NCBI RefSeq assembly: GCF_001423185.1
Contig: NZ_LMOB01000002.1
Coordinates: 552,532-616,531, forward strand
Length of the DNA stretch: 64,000 bases
Reading direction: 5' to 3'
Origin: Plantibacter sp. Leaf314
Lineage (GTDB): Bacteria; Actinomycetota; Actinomycetes; Actinomycetales; Microbacteriaceae
Part shown: positions 25,907-35,010 of the stretch, piece after piece
How the letters are laid out: each line of letters begins with the position of its first letter
How positions within the stretch are numbered: position 1 is the stretch's first letter
Translations under genes and position numbers: made by a program
Notes under the pieces: model-generated
The model's input: the letters and a program-made list of their open reading frames with translations, nothing else
Databases searched by the model: none
What the model was told of the DNA's origin: nothing

Positions 25907-26941
25907 CTATGGGCGGATCAGCACTTTGAGCGCCTCGCGGGAGTCCATGAGGCGGTAGGCCTCGGCGATCTCGGAGAGTGGCAGCTCACGATCGAAGACC
26001 TTGCCGGGCGTGATCGTCCCGTCGAGGACCTGTGGCAACGCGGCTTCGATGTAGGCGCGGACGGTCGCCGGGCCGCCGGTCAGGGTGGCGTTCTTGCCGA
26101 ACAGCGACGAGAACCCGACAGGCGCGTCCTCGTACTGCGGGACCCCGACGCGCGAGATCGTTCCGCCAGGGCGCACCACCCCGTAGGCCTGCTCGTAGGC
26201 GGGCAGGTGTCCGACGGCTTCGAGCACGACGTGCGCTCCCTCCCCGCCGGTGAGCTCGAGCACCTTCCGGACACCCGCGTCGCCCCGTTCGGCAACGACG
26301 TGGGTGGCGCCGAACTCTCGGCCGAGGTCGGTGCGGGCCTCGTGACGGCCCATCAGGATGATCGTCTCGGCGCCCAGTTGGCTCGAGGCGAGAACGGCGG
26401 ACAGGCCGACGGCGCCGTCGCCGATGACGACGACGGTCTTGCCGGCCTCGACCCCGCCCGTGTGTGCGGCGTGGTACCCGGTGAGGTACACGTCCGAGAG
26501 GGTCAGGAGTGACGGCATCAACGCCTCATCCGTCCCCGCTGGGATGACGACCGCGGTGCCGTCGGCCTGGGGCACCAGCAGCTGCTCGGCCTGGGTCGCG
26601 GATGACGCGCCGTCGAAGAACCCGCCGTGCACACATGAGGTGGTCACGCCGTCACGGCAGAACGCGCACGTGTTGTCCGACCAGGCGAACGGGACGATCA
26701 CGGTGTCCCCGACGGCGAGGCGTTCGACGGCATCGCCGACCTGCTCGACGACGCCGATCGCCTCGTGTCCCATCCGGCGTCCTTCAGGGGTCTCCTCGAG
26801 GGAGTGGTACGGGTGCAGGTCGGAGCCGCACACGCAGGCGTAGGTGACGCGGATGATCGCGTCCGTCGGATGCTGGATCGAGGGCTCGGGGACGTCTTCG
26901 ACGCGGACGTCGCCGGCGTTGTACATCAGGGTTGCTCGCAT
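25907..26941 (-). CDS. zinc-dependent alcohol dehydrogenase (MDR family)
   Basis: A 344-aa medium-chain dehydrogenase. Catalytic zinc ligands appear as 'CVCGSDLHPY' and 'GHEAIGVVEQVG'; the structural zinc lobe is present but short of one Cys (NTCAFCRDGVTTSC). The Rossmann motif is 'VVIGDGAVGLSAV'. It oxidises or reduces small alcohols/aldehydes with NAD(P). GAGAGGAA upstream supports the ATG at 26941. The cupin gene lies 65 bp upstream on the same strand, so both probably belong to one unit controlled by the divergent MmyB-like regulator. Confidence 0.92.
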   Translation of the reverse strand: MRATLMYNAGDVRVEDVPEPSIQHPTDAIIRVTYACVCGSDLHPYHSLEETPEGRRMGHEAIGVVEQVGDAVERLAVGDTVIVPFAWSDNTCAFCRDGVTTSCVHGGFFDGASSATQAEQLLVPQADGTAVVIPAGTDEALMPSLLTLSDVYLTGYHAAHTGGVEAGKTVVVIGDGAVGLSAVLASSQLGAETIILMGRHEARTDLGREFGATHVVAERGDAGVRKVLELTGGEGAHVVLEAVGHLPAYEQAYGVVRPGGTISRVGVPQYEDAPVGFSSLFGKNATLTGGPATVRAYIEAALPQVLDGTITPGKVFDRELPLSEIAEAYRLMDSREALKVLIRP

Positions 26942-26963
26942 GAGCGTTCCTCTCGTGTCGGTC

Positions 26964-26993
26964 GTGCAGTGTGGTGCGGTGCAGTGTGGTGCG
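26964..26993. repeat. two tandem copies of a 15-bp unit
   Basis: GTGCAGTGTGGTGCG occurs at 26964-26978 and again at 26979-26993, followed by a partial third (GTG). It fills the space between the cupin stop and the dehydrogenase ribosome site, and probably arose by slippage. Confidence 0.8.
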
Positions 26994-27006
26994 GTGTGAT
27001 CGCGCT

Positions 27007-27405
27007 TCAGCGGTTGTCGTACTCGGCGTCGGTGACGTGATCGCCCCAGTGGGCACTGTCGTCGCCGTCGGGGGTCTCCCAGAGCGCGAGGTGGGTCATG
27101 AAACTGTCGGGTGCTGCGCCGTGCCAGTGCTCCTCGCCGGGAGGCGTGTACACGGTCTGCCCTGCGCGGACCTCGACCACGTCGCCGCCACGCGCCTGCA
27201 CGAGCGCGGTGCCCTCCATGATGCGGAGCGTCTGGCCGAGCGGGTGGGAGTGCCAGGCGGTGCGAGCCCCGGGGCTGAACCTGACCAGGCCGGCGCTCAG
27301 GCGTTGGCCTTCGTCCTGCGGAGCGACGACGGGGTCGAGCCACACGTCGCCGGTGAACCACTCGGGAGGATTCTTCACCGTGGGGGTCGTGGGGAGGATG
27401 CGCAT
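27007..27405 (-). CDS. cupin-domain protein
   Basis: A 132-aa single cupin. Motif 1 reads 'GARTAWHSHPLGQTLRIMEG' and motif 2 'PGEEHWHGA', giving three metal-binding His; the usual Glu of motif 1 is replaced by Gln. Proteins of this type with an adjacent dehydrogenase are often annotated as carboxymuconolactone-pathway-like or quercetin-dioxygenase-like cupins, but no reaction can be assigned. AAAGGA upstream supports the ATG at 27405; the longer frame runs into the divergent promoter. Confidence 0.88.
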   Translation of the reverse strand: MRILPTTPTVKNPPEWFTGDVWLDPVVAPQDEGQRLSAGLVRFSPGARTAWHSHPLGQTLRIMEGTALVQARGGDVVEVRAGQTVYTPPGEEHWHGAAPDSFMTHLALWETPDGDDSAHWGDHVTDAEYDNR

Positions 27406-27590
27406 GATCGTCCTTTCTCTGGATGGGTCGTGGCGACGGTGGACAGTGAGCCCTGCCCGGTCCACCGGACGGAGGCGCCCGAACGTCACACCACGAGTGA
27501 AACGCGATCTCGCGCAAGCAGGGAGTCTCTCTCGAACGGTGTACTGCCAGTGCATCCCACACCCGCACGGACCGTCGTACGGTGGGTGGC

Positions 27591-28463
27591 ATGGACAACA
27601 AGGCCGAGGTGCGTGAGTTCCTCATGTCACGGCGTGCGCGGCTCTCGCCCGCGGATGTCGGGCTCACAGCCGGCGCGAACCGCCGCGTGGCAGGACTGCG
27701 CCGATCAGAGGTCGCGATGCTCGCCGACCTGAGCGTCGAGTACTACGCCAAGCTCGAGCGCGGTGACATCGCGGGCGCATCCGCCGCCGTGCTGGAGTCG
27801 CTCGCCCGGGCGCTGCTCCTGGATGAGACGGAGCGGATGCATCTGCTCGATCTCGCGCGTGCGGCCGACGGCATCCCGACATCCGGCCGCCACCGGCGCC
27901 GTGCCAACGCCCAGCAGCCCTCCCGCGTCGCGTTGCAACGCACGCTCGACGCGATCACCGGGGGCCCGGCGTTCGTCCGGGACCGTCACCAGAACCTCGT
28001 GGCGACGAACCCGCTCGGTGCAGCGTTCTACTCGCCGGTCATCGGAGCCGGCGGAAGGATCCCGAACCTGGCGCGATTCCAGTTCCTCGACCCCGCAGCG
28101 CGCGACTTCTACCCCGACTGGGAGCTGTTCGCTCAGATGTGCGTCGGCATCATGCGGGTCGAGGCCGGCCGGGATCCACACGACCGCACCCTGCAGGATC
28201 TGGTCGGTGAACTCACCACCCGGAGCGAGACGTTCGCCCGGCTCTGGACGGCGCACGACGTCCGTTCACACGGATCCGGCACCAAACGGTTCCACCACCC
28301 CATCGTGGGAGCACTCACGCTCACCTACGAGGAACTCGCCGTCACGGCCGAGGACGGCCTCAGCCTCCTCGTCTACACCGCCGAACCCGGATCCCCCTCC
28401 GCCGAGCGCCTCCAACTCCTGGCGAACTGGGCCTCCGAGGCCCCGATCACGGAGCACTCATGA
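27591..28463 (+). CDS. XRE-family regulator with MmyB-like ligand domain
   Basis: A 290-aa regulator. The N-terminal HTH (residues 5-75) has the typical 'RRVAGLRRSEVAMLADLSVEYYAKLERG' core, followed by an MmyB-like PAS-type ligand domain (about 105-280; 'NLVATNPLGAAFYSP', 'NLARFQFLDPAARDFYPDW'). In Actinobacteria these proteins usually control a divergent short-chain or medium-chain oxidoreductase, here probably the cupin/dehydrogenase pair. Start is taken at 27591 (MDNKAEV); a GTG at 27582 is possible. The TGA overlaps the next start (ATGA). Confidence 0.9.
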   Translation: MDNKAEVREFLMSRRARLSPADVGLTAGANRRVAGLRRSEVAMLADLSVEYYAKLERGDIAGASAAVLESLARALLLDETERMHLLDLARAADGIPTSGRHRRRANAQQPSRVALQRTLDAITGGPAFVRDRHQNLVATNPLGAAFYSPVIGAGGRIPNLARFQFLDPAARDFYPDWELFAQMCVGIMRVEAGRDPHDRTLQDLVGELTTRSETFARLWTAHDVRSHGSGTKRFHHPIVGALTLTYEELAVTAEDGLSLLVYTAEPGSPSAERLQLLANWASEAPITEHS

Positions 28464-29029
28464 CCCTCACCGAACTCCTCGCCGCCCTGAACGCCGGCGA
28501 GACCATCGCAGGCGGCTCCCCCGGGCACGCGGTCATGCACGACACCAGCCAGGAAGCCCTCCGGATCGCCGGTGAACTCAATGCCGGCTATCACCCACCC
28601 GCCCGGGTGAGGGAGCTGCTGGCCGAGCTGACCGGCCGTCCCGTCGATGAGACGGTGACGCTGTTCCCACCGTTCACCGCCGACTTCGGCAAGAACATCC
28701 GACTCGGCGCCCGGGTGTTCATCAACTCGGGATGCCGCTTCCAGGACCAAGGCGGTATCTCGATCGGCGACGACTGCCTGATCGGTCACAACGCCGTCAT
28801 CGCCACGCTCCAGCACGGCATGCAGCCCAGCAAGCGGGCCGACCTCATCCCCTCGCCGGTCGTCATCGGGCGGAAGGTCTGGCTCGGAGCCAACGTCACC
28901 GTCCTCCCCGGGGTCACGATCGGTGACGACTCCGTCATCGGCGCCGGCTCGGTCGTCACGAAGGACATCCCCGCTGGGGTGATCGCCGTCGGCTCCCCCG
29001 CGCGCGTCGTCCGCGCCCTCGACGATTAG
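28460..29029 (+). CDS. hexapeptide-repeat sugar O-acetyltransferase
   Basis: A 189-aa left-handed beta-helix acetyltransferase of the maltose/galactoside acetyltransferase group. Hexapeptide turns are clear from residue 75 on (IRLGARVFINSGCRFQD... IGDDCLIGHNAVIATLQHG... IGRKVWLGANVTVLPGVTIGDDS), ending 'GSPARVVRAL'. The catalytic His is likely in 'LQHG', replacing the more common 'TATHP'. The N-terminal helical part is atypical for the MAC domain. It is translationally coupled to the MmyB-like regulator by a 4-nt overlap. Confidence 0.87.
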   Translation: MTLTELLAALNAGETIAGGSPGHAVMHDTSQEALRIAGELNAGYHPPARVRELLAELTGRPVDETVTLFPPFTADFGKNIRLGARVFINSGCRFQDQGGISIGDDCLIGHNAVIATLQHGMQPSKRADLIPSPVVIGRKVWLGANVTVLPGVTIGDDSVIGAGSVVTKDIPAGVIAVGSPARVVRALDD

Positions 29030-29083
29030 CCGGCGTCGACCGGTTTCGGGGCGTCCACTCCCGCGGCCGGGCATGCGGCCACC

Positions 29084-29797
29084 TCAGACCGCGAAGTCGC
29101 TCGGCCACCCGTGATCGGCGAGGGACCGGCGGACACGTTCCACGTCCTCGTCGCTCGGCAGCTCTGCGGTGACCTGGGCGATCGCCGTGGCGACGTCGAC
29201 CCGGCTGAGCGAGGGGTCGCCCTCCGCCGCGAGGCGGGCGCCCACCTCGGCGACCTCGGCGTCACTCAGCCGCCGGCGGAGGAGCGCCACGAGGGGGACG
29301 AAGTCCTGCTCGGGGAGTCCTGCGGGGTATCCGGCTCGGAGCCAACGCACGATGCGGGCGACCAGCCCTCCGCGCTCCCCGAGCAGGTTCGCGCGATCTC
29401 CGCCGGCGTCGGTGTGGTCGGCCGCTTCCGCACGGACGTCGTCCGGGCTGCCGAGCGGCCACCCCGCGCTCGCGAGCCGGGCGGAGACCCGGACGAGGTC
29501 CTCCGGGAGCGCCGGTCCGAGGAGGAGCTGTTCGACCCGCGCCCGCAGCCGATCGTGGCCGACCGGCTCGCCTGAGGCATCCGCGTTCTCGGCCTCGACG
29601 ATCAGGCCGCCGACGACCTGGTCCAGCTCCTCGGGGGTGAGGCTCCGTCGAAGGATGCCGAGCAGCGGCACGTAGTCGTGCTCGGGCACGCCCTTCGGGT
29701 ATCCGGCGCGGAGCCAGCCGACGACCCGCGCCACCACGCCGGACCCACCGTTCGCGACCTCGACGCCGGTCGCGTCTCCGCCGTTCTGCTCCGACAT
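29084..29797 (-). CDS. protein with two tandem DUF3349 domains
   Basis: A 237-aa protein made of two copies of a helical domain of about 100 residues. Each copy has 'WLRAGYPxGxPExDYVPLxxxLRRxL' and ends in 'SAGWPL' or 'DHGWPS'. DUF3349 is usually a single-domain actinobacterial protein; here it is duplicated and fused. Start at ATG 29797, because the repeat begins soon after. It follows a small membrane protein and a Pit phosphate transporter on the same strand, an order also found in Mycobacterium (pitA, Rv0544c, Rv0543c, from memory), suggesting a role in phosphate uptake or its control. Confidence 0.85.
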   Translation of the reverse strand: MSEQNGGDATGVEVANGGSGVVARVVGWLRAGYPKGVPEHDYVPLLGILRRSLTPEELDQVVGGLIVEAENADASGEPVGHDRLRARVEQLLLGPALPEDLVRVSARLASAGWPLGSPDDVRAEAADHTDAGGDRANLLGERGGLVARIVRWLRAGYPAGLPEQDFVPLVALLRRRLSDAEVAEVGARLAAEGDPSLSRVDVATAIAQVTAELPSDEDVERVRRSLADHGWPSDFAV

Positions 29798-29799
29798 GC

Positions 29800-30108
29800 T
29801 CAGCCCTTCGGGGTGAAGGTCGGGAACACGTGGTCGAAGCTGACCTCCTGCCCGAAACCGGTGGCGACGATGATCGTGAGTCCGACCAGCACCGCCGCGA
29901 CGACGACGGCGAAGCACAGGACGCCGATCGCGCGGAGCAGCGCCGGCGGGAGCGCGGGCGTGCCGGACCCGCTCCGGTCGGCGGAACCGGCGCCTCCGGC
30001 GACCGCGAACGAGCGGACACCCACGGCGAACAGGGTGGGAAGACCCGCGCCGAGCACAAGCGCGATGACGGCCACCTGGGCGGCGGCTTCGAGGAAGAGC
30101 ATGAACAT
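29800..30108 (-). CDS. small two-helix membrane protein of the pit operon
   Basis: A 102-aa protein with helices at about 5-30 and 60-85 and a Gly/Ser-rich loop between. AAGGA lies at proper distance before the ATG at 30108, and the gene starts 11 nt after the Pit stop and ends 2 nt before the DUF3349 start, so it is tightly packed into the operon. It matches in size and position the Rv0544c-like protein of the mycobacterial pitA cluster. A much longer overlapping frame through the pit gene is a shadow. Confidence 0.8.
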   Translation of the reverse strand: MFMLFLEAAAQVAVIALVLGAGLPTLFAVGVRSFAVAGGAGSADRSGSGTPALPPALLRAIGVLCFAVVVAAVLVGLTIIVATGFGQEVSFDHVFPTFTPKG

Positions 30109-30119
30109 GTCCGACGTCC

Positions 30120-31331
30120 TTACGCTGCGGTCTGCTGCGACGAGCGGGCGGGGGCGTCCTGCCAGTCGTCGTTCACGTTGTGGGATCCGATGCTGTCGCG
30201 GCGGGATCGGAGGTAGATGAAGAGCGCGACGCCGGCGAGGATCGCGACCATGAGGATTCCGCCGATCGCACCGCCCACGAGGTGACCGACCCACCACATC
30301 ACCGCTCCCATGAGCGCGGCTGCCGGCAGTGTGATGACCCAGGCGACGACCATCCGGAGGGCCACCCTCCACCGCACCTGCGCCCCCGGTCGGCCGACCC
30401 CCGAACCGAGGATCGATCCGGTCGCGACGTGCGTGGTACTGAGCGCGAAGCCCAGGTGGCTCGAGGCGAGGATGACGGCGGCAGAGGAGCTCTCGGCGGC
30501 CATGCCCTGCGGCGTGTTCAACTCCACGATGCCCTTGCCGACGGTGCGGATGATCCGCCACCCGCCGATGTAGGTGCCGAGCGAGATCGCCAGGGCGCAC
30601 GCGAGCTTCACCCAGAGTGGAACCGACTCGGTGTCGTCCCAGCCGCCGGCTGCGATGAGCGCGAGGGTGATGACGCCCATCGTCTTCTGCGCGTCGTTCG
30701 TGCCGTGGGCGAGCGAGACGAGCGACGCGCTGCCGATCTGCCCGATCCGGAACCCGCGGTGGAGACGCCCCTGAGCGATGTTGCCGATGACCCGGAAGAC
30801 GAGCCAGGTACCGATCGCGGCCACTGCACCCGCGAGCACGGGCGACATGAGAGCGGGGAGGATGACCTTGCCGACGACACCGTCGAGCTTCGAACCGTCG
30901 CCGGCCCAGTTCACGCCGTTCAGGCCGAGGCCCGCGAGCGTCGAGCCGATGAGACCGCCGAAGAGCGCGTGCGATGAGCTCGACGGCAGCCCGAGGAGCC
31001 AGGTGAGCAGGTTCCAGATGATGCCACCGATGAGCCCGGCGAGCACGATGAGCAGGAGCGCCGAGCCGCCTCCTTCGAGGAGCGCCGGGTCGGGAGCGCC
31101 CGACGAGTCCTGGATCTTGACGACCGCGTTCGTGACGGTGAGCGCGACTTCGATGCTCAGGAACGCGCCCACGAGGTTCAGCACCGCCGAGAGGGTGACC
31201 GCGACCTTCGGCGGCAGCGCGCCGGTGGCGATGGAGGTCGCCATCGCGTTCGCGGTGTCGTGGAATCCGTTGGTGAAGTCGAAGGCGAGTGCCGTGATCA
31301 CGACGAGCGAGAGCAGGATGATGGGGTCCAC
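30120..31331 (-). CDS. pit: inorganic phosphate transporter, Pit family
   Basis: A 403-aa low-affinity phosphate/metal-phosphate:proton symporter. Both inverted signature motifs are present: 'DFTNGFHDTANAMAT' near the N-terminus and 'SLAHGTNDAQKTMGVI' in the second half; about ten to eleven membrane helices. The start is set at GTG 31331 (then DPIILLSLVV), where the family begins; the frame is open 67 codons further upstream but that part has no homology pattern. It heads a three-gene unit with a small membrane protein and a DUF3349 protein. Confidence 0.93.
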   Translation of the reverse strand: MDPIILLSLVVITALAFDFTNGFHDTANAMATSIATGALPPKVAVTLSAVLNLVGAFLSIEVALTVTNAVVKIQDSSGAPDPALLEGGGSALLLIVLAGLIGGIIWNLLTWLLGLPSSSSHALFGGLIGSTLAGLGLNGVNWAGDGSKLDGVVGKVILPALMSPVLAGAVAAIGTWLVFRVIGNIAQGRLHRGFRIGQIGSASLVSLAHGTNDAQKTMGVITLALIAAGGWDDTESVPLWVKLACALAISLGTYIGGWRIIRTVGKGIVELNTPQGMAAESSSAAVILASSHLGFALSTTHVATGSILGSGVGRPGAQVRWRVALRMVVAWVITLPAAALMGAVMWWVGHLVGGAIGGILMVAILAGVALFIYLRSRRDSIGSHNVNDDWQDAPARSSQQTAA

Positions 31332-31522
31332 GGCGACGAGCTTGCTCCTCGATCGCTGGATCGACAACGGGTGCTCGGGCGGATTCACCCACTGTTCACG
31401 TTTCGTGGAAGCCGTCGGCGGCACGCGGCGGAAAGCGACGCCTACCGAGCTGTGTCGCTCGTCAGTCCACTGGCTGTCCCTTCTCCGGTGCTGAGCGCGA
31501 CAAGGTCCACTACCGTGGTCGC

Positions 31523-31873
31523 ATGAAAGCACGAGCGGTGACCGTGGGAATGCCCGTCCGTGACCTGACGCAGGCGATCAGTTGGTATCGAGCTGCTTTC
31601 GACCTCGGCGAGCCGGACCAGCTCCCGATGGACAACCTCGCCGAGTTCGATCTCGGAGCGTTCTGGCTGCAGTTGGCTGAGGATCCTGAGCTGGCCGGCC
31701 GACAAGGCATCTCCGTCAACATCAGTGTCGTGGACGCCGCCGCGGAACGTCAGAACCTGCTGTCTCGCGGCCTGGCCGTGACCGAGGTGCAACGATTCGA
31801 GGGTGTCGTCGAGTTCTTCGCGTTGACCGATCTCGACGGCAACACGATCGGTTTCGTCACCGAGCTCGGCTGA
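31523..31873 (+). CDS. VOC-family (glyoxalase-like) protein
   Basis: A 116-aa single-module vicinal oxygen chelate protein: 'VGMPVRDLTQAISWYRAAFDLGEPD' and 'EFFALTDLDGNTIGFVTE' are the usual first and last beta-alpha-beta elements. It may bind a metal or a small toxic compound; function cannot be set. It is divergent from pit and convergent with a small membrane ORF; a hairpin immediately follows its stop. Confidence 0.85.
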   Translation: MKARAVTVGMPVRDLTQAISWYRAAFDLGEPDQLPMDNLAEFDLGAFWLQLAEDPELAGRQGISVNISVVDAAAERQNLLSRGLAVTEVQRFEGVVEFFALTDLDGNTIGFVTELG

Positions 31874-31908
31874 TCACGCGGCGCAGTCGAACGCGAGCGC
31901 CGTGATCA
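31871..31908. terminator. hairpin between convergent genes
   Basis: TGATCACG (31871-31878) pairs with CGTGATCA (31901-31908). The first arm overlaps the VOC stop codon. It may terminate both converging units. Confidence 0.5.
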
Positions 31909-31960
31909 CCCGGGCGCGCGCAGGCTGATGCGGCCCGCGGCGACGAGGTGGGACCCGACC

Positions 31961-32113
31961 TCAGCGACCGACCAGACCGGCCGACCAGAGGACGAGATTC
32001 ACGAGGATCGCGACGACTCCCACGACGAGGACGACGGCTGTCCAGAACATCACGATGCGGAGCAGCCGAGTCTGAGGCGATTCGCCGGGTCGATTCCAAG
32101 GTGCGGGAGCCAT
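31961..32113 (-). CDS. small single-helix membrane protein
   Basis: A 50-aa protein with a short polar head (MAPAPWNRPGESPQTR) and one long hydrophobic helix (about 20-45). No Shine-Dalgarno is obvious, so it might be leaderless. Coding is supported mainly by the clean hydrophilic/hydrophobic partition, as in many small actinobacterial membrane proteins. Confidence 0.5.
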   Translation of the reverse strand: MAPAPWNRPGESPQTRLLRIVMFWTAVVLVVGVVAILVNLVLWSAGLVGR

Positions 32114-32261
32114 GGAGAAAACGTATCGTGTGGTCGGCGACGCCGTCCACAACACCCCGGATGTGCGCTTCTCCTGGTGTGGTCTTCGGCATCGCCGCGG
32201 CCACCACGTCGACGGTGAGCGCCCGCACGCCTTGACCGGGCCCGAGGGCCGCGGACCGTGC

Positions 32262-32714
32262 TCAGCTGTGCGTCGTGTTCGCCCGCATCTCCTCGACGGT
32301 CATCTCCGGTGCACCGCCGGCGGCCGCCTCAGGGTCCATCCAGACGAAGTCCCAGTGGTGGCCGTCGAGGTCGTCGAAGCTCTTCGAATACATGAAGCCA
32401 TGGTCCTGCTCGCCGGCAGGTGTCGCCCCGCTCGCGATGGCCGTCTCGAAGATGGAATCGACGTCGCCCTTGCTCTCGGCGCTGAGCGCGAGCTGCACCT
32501 CGGTGGAAGTGGTGGCGTCGATGATCGTCTTGCTCGTGAATTCCGCGAAGAACTCCCGGGTCAGCAGCATCGCCGTGATCGTGTCGCTGATGACCACGCT
32601 CACCGCGTTCTCGTCGCTGAACCCCTCGTTGATCGAGTACCCGAGTGCCTCGAAGAACTCCCGTGACCGGGCCAGATCGTTGACGGGCAGGTTGACGAAG
32701 ATCATGGTGGGCAT
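32262..32714 (-). CDS. VOC-family glyoxalase/bleomycin-resistance-like protein
   Basis: A 150-aa VOC protein of the YaeR/PhnB-like lactoylglutathione-lyase group: 'IFVNLPVNDLARSREFFEALGY', 'FDDLDGHHWDFVWMDP' ending, with the conserved 'GHxWxF'. Two starts are possible: ATG 32714, with GGGAG nine nt upstream, or ATG 32723, which abuts that site. The former is preferred. It lies alone, convergent with no known partner. Confidence 0.88.
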   Translation of the reverse strand: MPTMIFVNLPVNDLARSREFFEALGYSINEGFSDENAVSVVISDTITAMLLTREFFAEFTSKTIIDATTSTEVQLALSAESKGDVDSIFETAIASGATPAGEQDHGFMYSKSFDDLDGHHWDFVWMDPEAAAGGAPEMTVEEMRANTTHS

Positions 32715-32867
32715 CAGGGCCATCTCCCTCGATGGTGCCGGCGGCCCGGTGCCGTCGATCGTGTCTGAATCCTGGCGAGGGTGGCGGACGGCGTCAAGAG
32801 GGACTTGAGGAGAGACGGTCGGGGTGTCCGAGCCGAGGACGGCGATGCACTCGCCACTGAGCCCCGA

Positions 32868-34805
32868 TCAGCCGACAGGGCGCCTCTGAGGGTAACCACC
32901 GGACGCTGGCCCGTTGAGCGCTTCTTCACCTGCAGGTAAGGCTGCGTTCTCCGCGAACTGCGTGCGGTGCAACTCCTCGTATCGGCCGCTCAGAGCCAGG
33001 AGCTCATCGTGGGTACCCCGCTCCACGATCGAACCGTCCTCAACCACGAGGATCAGGTCTGCGCTGCGGATGGTCGAGAGACGGTGGGCGATCACCATCG
33101 CCGTTCGGCCCTCGAGTGCTTCACTGAGCGCCGCCTGTACAGCTGCCTCCGATGTCGAATCCAGCGCCGCCGTCGCCTCGTCGAGGATGACGACACGTGG
33201 CTGGGCGAGGAGGAGCCTCGCGATGGTCATCCTCTGGCGTTCGCCACCCGACAGCCGGTAGCCGCGCTCGCCGACCATGGTGTCGAGCTGATCCGGCAGC
33301 GACCGGATGAGCGGCTCGAGTCGCGCACGGCGAACGGCGTCCCACACCTCGTCGTCGGATGCCTCCGGCCTGGCGAGGCGCAGGTTGGCGAGGATGGTCT
33401 CGTGGAACAGGTGGCCGTCTTGGGTCACCATGCCCAGGGTGTGCCGCATCGAGGCGAAGCTGACGTCGCGAACGTCGGTACCCCCGATGCGCACGGCGCC
33501 GCTGTCGACGTCGTACAAGCGTGAGAGGAGTTGGGCGATCGTGGACTTACCGGCTCCGGACGTCCCGACGATGGCGACGGTCTGACCCGGCTCGATCCTG
33601 AAGGAGATGCCGTGCAGCACCTCGTCACCGCCGCGGGTGTCGAGCGTCGAAACCTCTTCGAGCGAGGCGAGCGACACCTTGTCGGCGGACGGGTAGGCGA
33701 AACGCACATCGTCGAACTCGACGGACGCGGGGCCCTCGGGGAAGGTGACGGCGTCGGGCTTCTCCTGGATGAGCGGCTTGAGATCCAGCACCTCGAAGAC
33801 GCGCTCGAAGCTGACCACAGCGCTCATGATCTCGACCCGGGCGTTCGCGAGGCCGGTCAGGGGCACGTAGAGCCGGGTGAGCAGGAGCGCCAGGGTGACC
33901 ACCTCTCCGGTGTCGAGCTGGCCGGCGAGTGCGAGGGTGCCGCCGAGCCCGTATACGAGCGCGAGGGCGAGAGCGGAGACGAGCATCAGCGCGGTGACGA
34001 AGACGAACTGCAACATCGCCGTGCGTACCCCGATGTCTCTCACCCGGGCGGCGCGCACGCGGAACTCCTCGGCCTCCTCGTCAGGTCGGCCGAACAGTTT
34101 CACGAGGGTGGCGCCGGGTGCCGAGAAGCGCTCGGTCATCTGCGTGCTCATAGCCGAATTGTGGTCAGCTGCTTCGCGGCGCAGCGCGGCGAGGCGACGA
34201 CCCATGCGGCGCGCGGGTATCAGGAAGATCGGGAGCATGATCACGGCGAGGACCGTCACGAGCCAGGACGTGCTGAGCATGACGGTCAAGGTGAGGATCA
34301 GGGCCACGATGTTCGTGACCACGCCCGACAACGTGCCGCTGAAGGCCTGCTGAGCGCCGATCACGTCATTGTTGAGGCGGCTCACCAGGGCGCCGGTCCG
34401 TGTTCGGGTGAAGAATGCGATCGGCATCTTCTGCACGTGGTTGAAGACGGCGGTGCGCAGATCCAGGATCACGCCTTCGCCGATCCGCGCCGAGAACCAT
34501 CGCGTCACGAGCGACACGGCGGCATCCGCGAGAGCGACGAGGGCGATGACGGCGGCGAGCCACACGATGGTCGTGACCGCTCCCCGGGCGACGATGACGT
34601 CGACCACCTTGCCGGCGAGCACTGGCGTCGCGACCGCGAGGAAGGCTCCCCCGATGGAAAGCGTGATGAAGATCACCAGCTTCGACCGGTAGGGCACCGC
34701 GAACGTCAGGATCCGCATCACGGACTCACGGGAGAAACCGTGCTTGCCATCCCTGGCGGACGAGATCTTGTAGAGCGAGCTCCAGGCCGCGCTTTCCATG
34801 CTCAT
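32868..34805 (-). CDS. ABC transporter, fused permease and ATPase (exporter type)
   Basis: A 645-aa half-exporter. Six membrane helices occupy about 30-320, then an ATPase with Walker A 'GTSGAGKST', signature 'LSGGERQR', Walker B 'VVILDEATAALD' and H-loop 'IAHRLST'. The X-loop 'TQDGHLFHETI' replaces the usual TQE/TQD region. It should homodimerise and export a lipid, drug or peptide. GGAAGG before the ATG at 34805 supports the start. Unusually it has a 20-residue insertion before Walker A (ASLEEVSTLDTRGGDE). Confidence 0.93.
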   Translation of the reverse strand: MSMESAAWSSLYKISSARDGKHGFSRESVMRILTFAVPYRSKLVIFITLSIGGAFLAVATPVLAGKVVDVIVARGAVTTIVWLAAVIALVALADAAVSLVTRWFSARIGEGVILDLRTAVFNHVQKMPIAFFTRTRTGALVSRLNNDVIGAQQAFSGTLSGVVTNIVALILTLTVMLSTSWLVTVLAVIMLPIFLIPARRMGRRLAALRREAADHNSAMSTQMTERFSAPGATLVKLFGRPDEEAEEFRVRAARVRDIGVRTAMLQFVFVTALMLVSALALALVYGLGGTLALAGQLDTGEVVTLALLLTRLYVPLTGLANARVEIMSAVVSFERVFEVLDLKPLIQEKPDAVTFPEGPASVEFDDVRFAYPSADKVSLASLEEVSTLDTRGGDEVLHGISFRIEPGQTVAIVGTSGAGKSTIAQLLSRLYDVDSGAVRIGGTDVRDVSFASMRHTLGMVTQDGHLFHETILANLRLARPEASDDEVWDAVRRARLEPLIRSLPDQLDTMVGERGYRLSGGERQRMTIARLLLAQPRVVILDEATAALDSTSEAAVQAALSEALEGRTAMVIAHRLSTIRSADLILVVEDGSIVERGTHDELLALSGRYEELHRTQFAENAALPAGEEALNGPASGGYPQRRPVG

Positions 34806-35010
34806 TGCGGTTCCTTCCGTGGGCGCCAGCCCTAAACGTAGATGCCGGGTGTTCAAACCCGAAATCCTCCTCACCTGCATCGAGCCGGGGTGTTCAGGAA
34901 GCGGCTCGGCAGGCGACGAGGGCGTGCGCTGTGTCGTTGCTCGGGTTCATCGGCGGTGTCGCCGTGGCGGCGACGCTCGGCGTCGCAGGGCTGGCAGGGT
35001 TGGGAACACC

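Noticed and set aside
30109..31392. long minus-strand frame continuous with the small pit-operon membrane protein
   Set aside because: It overlaps the Pit transporter in another frame; only the part after the ATG at 30108 has a ribosome site and membrane-helix pattern.
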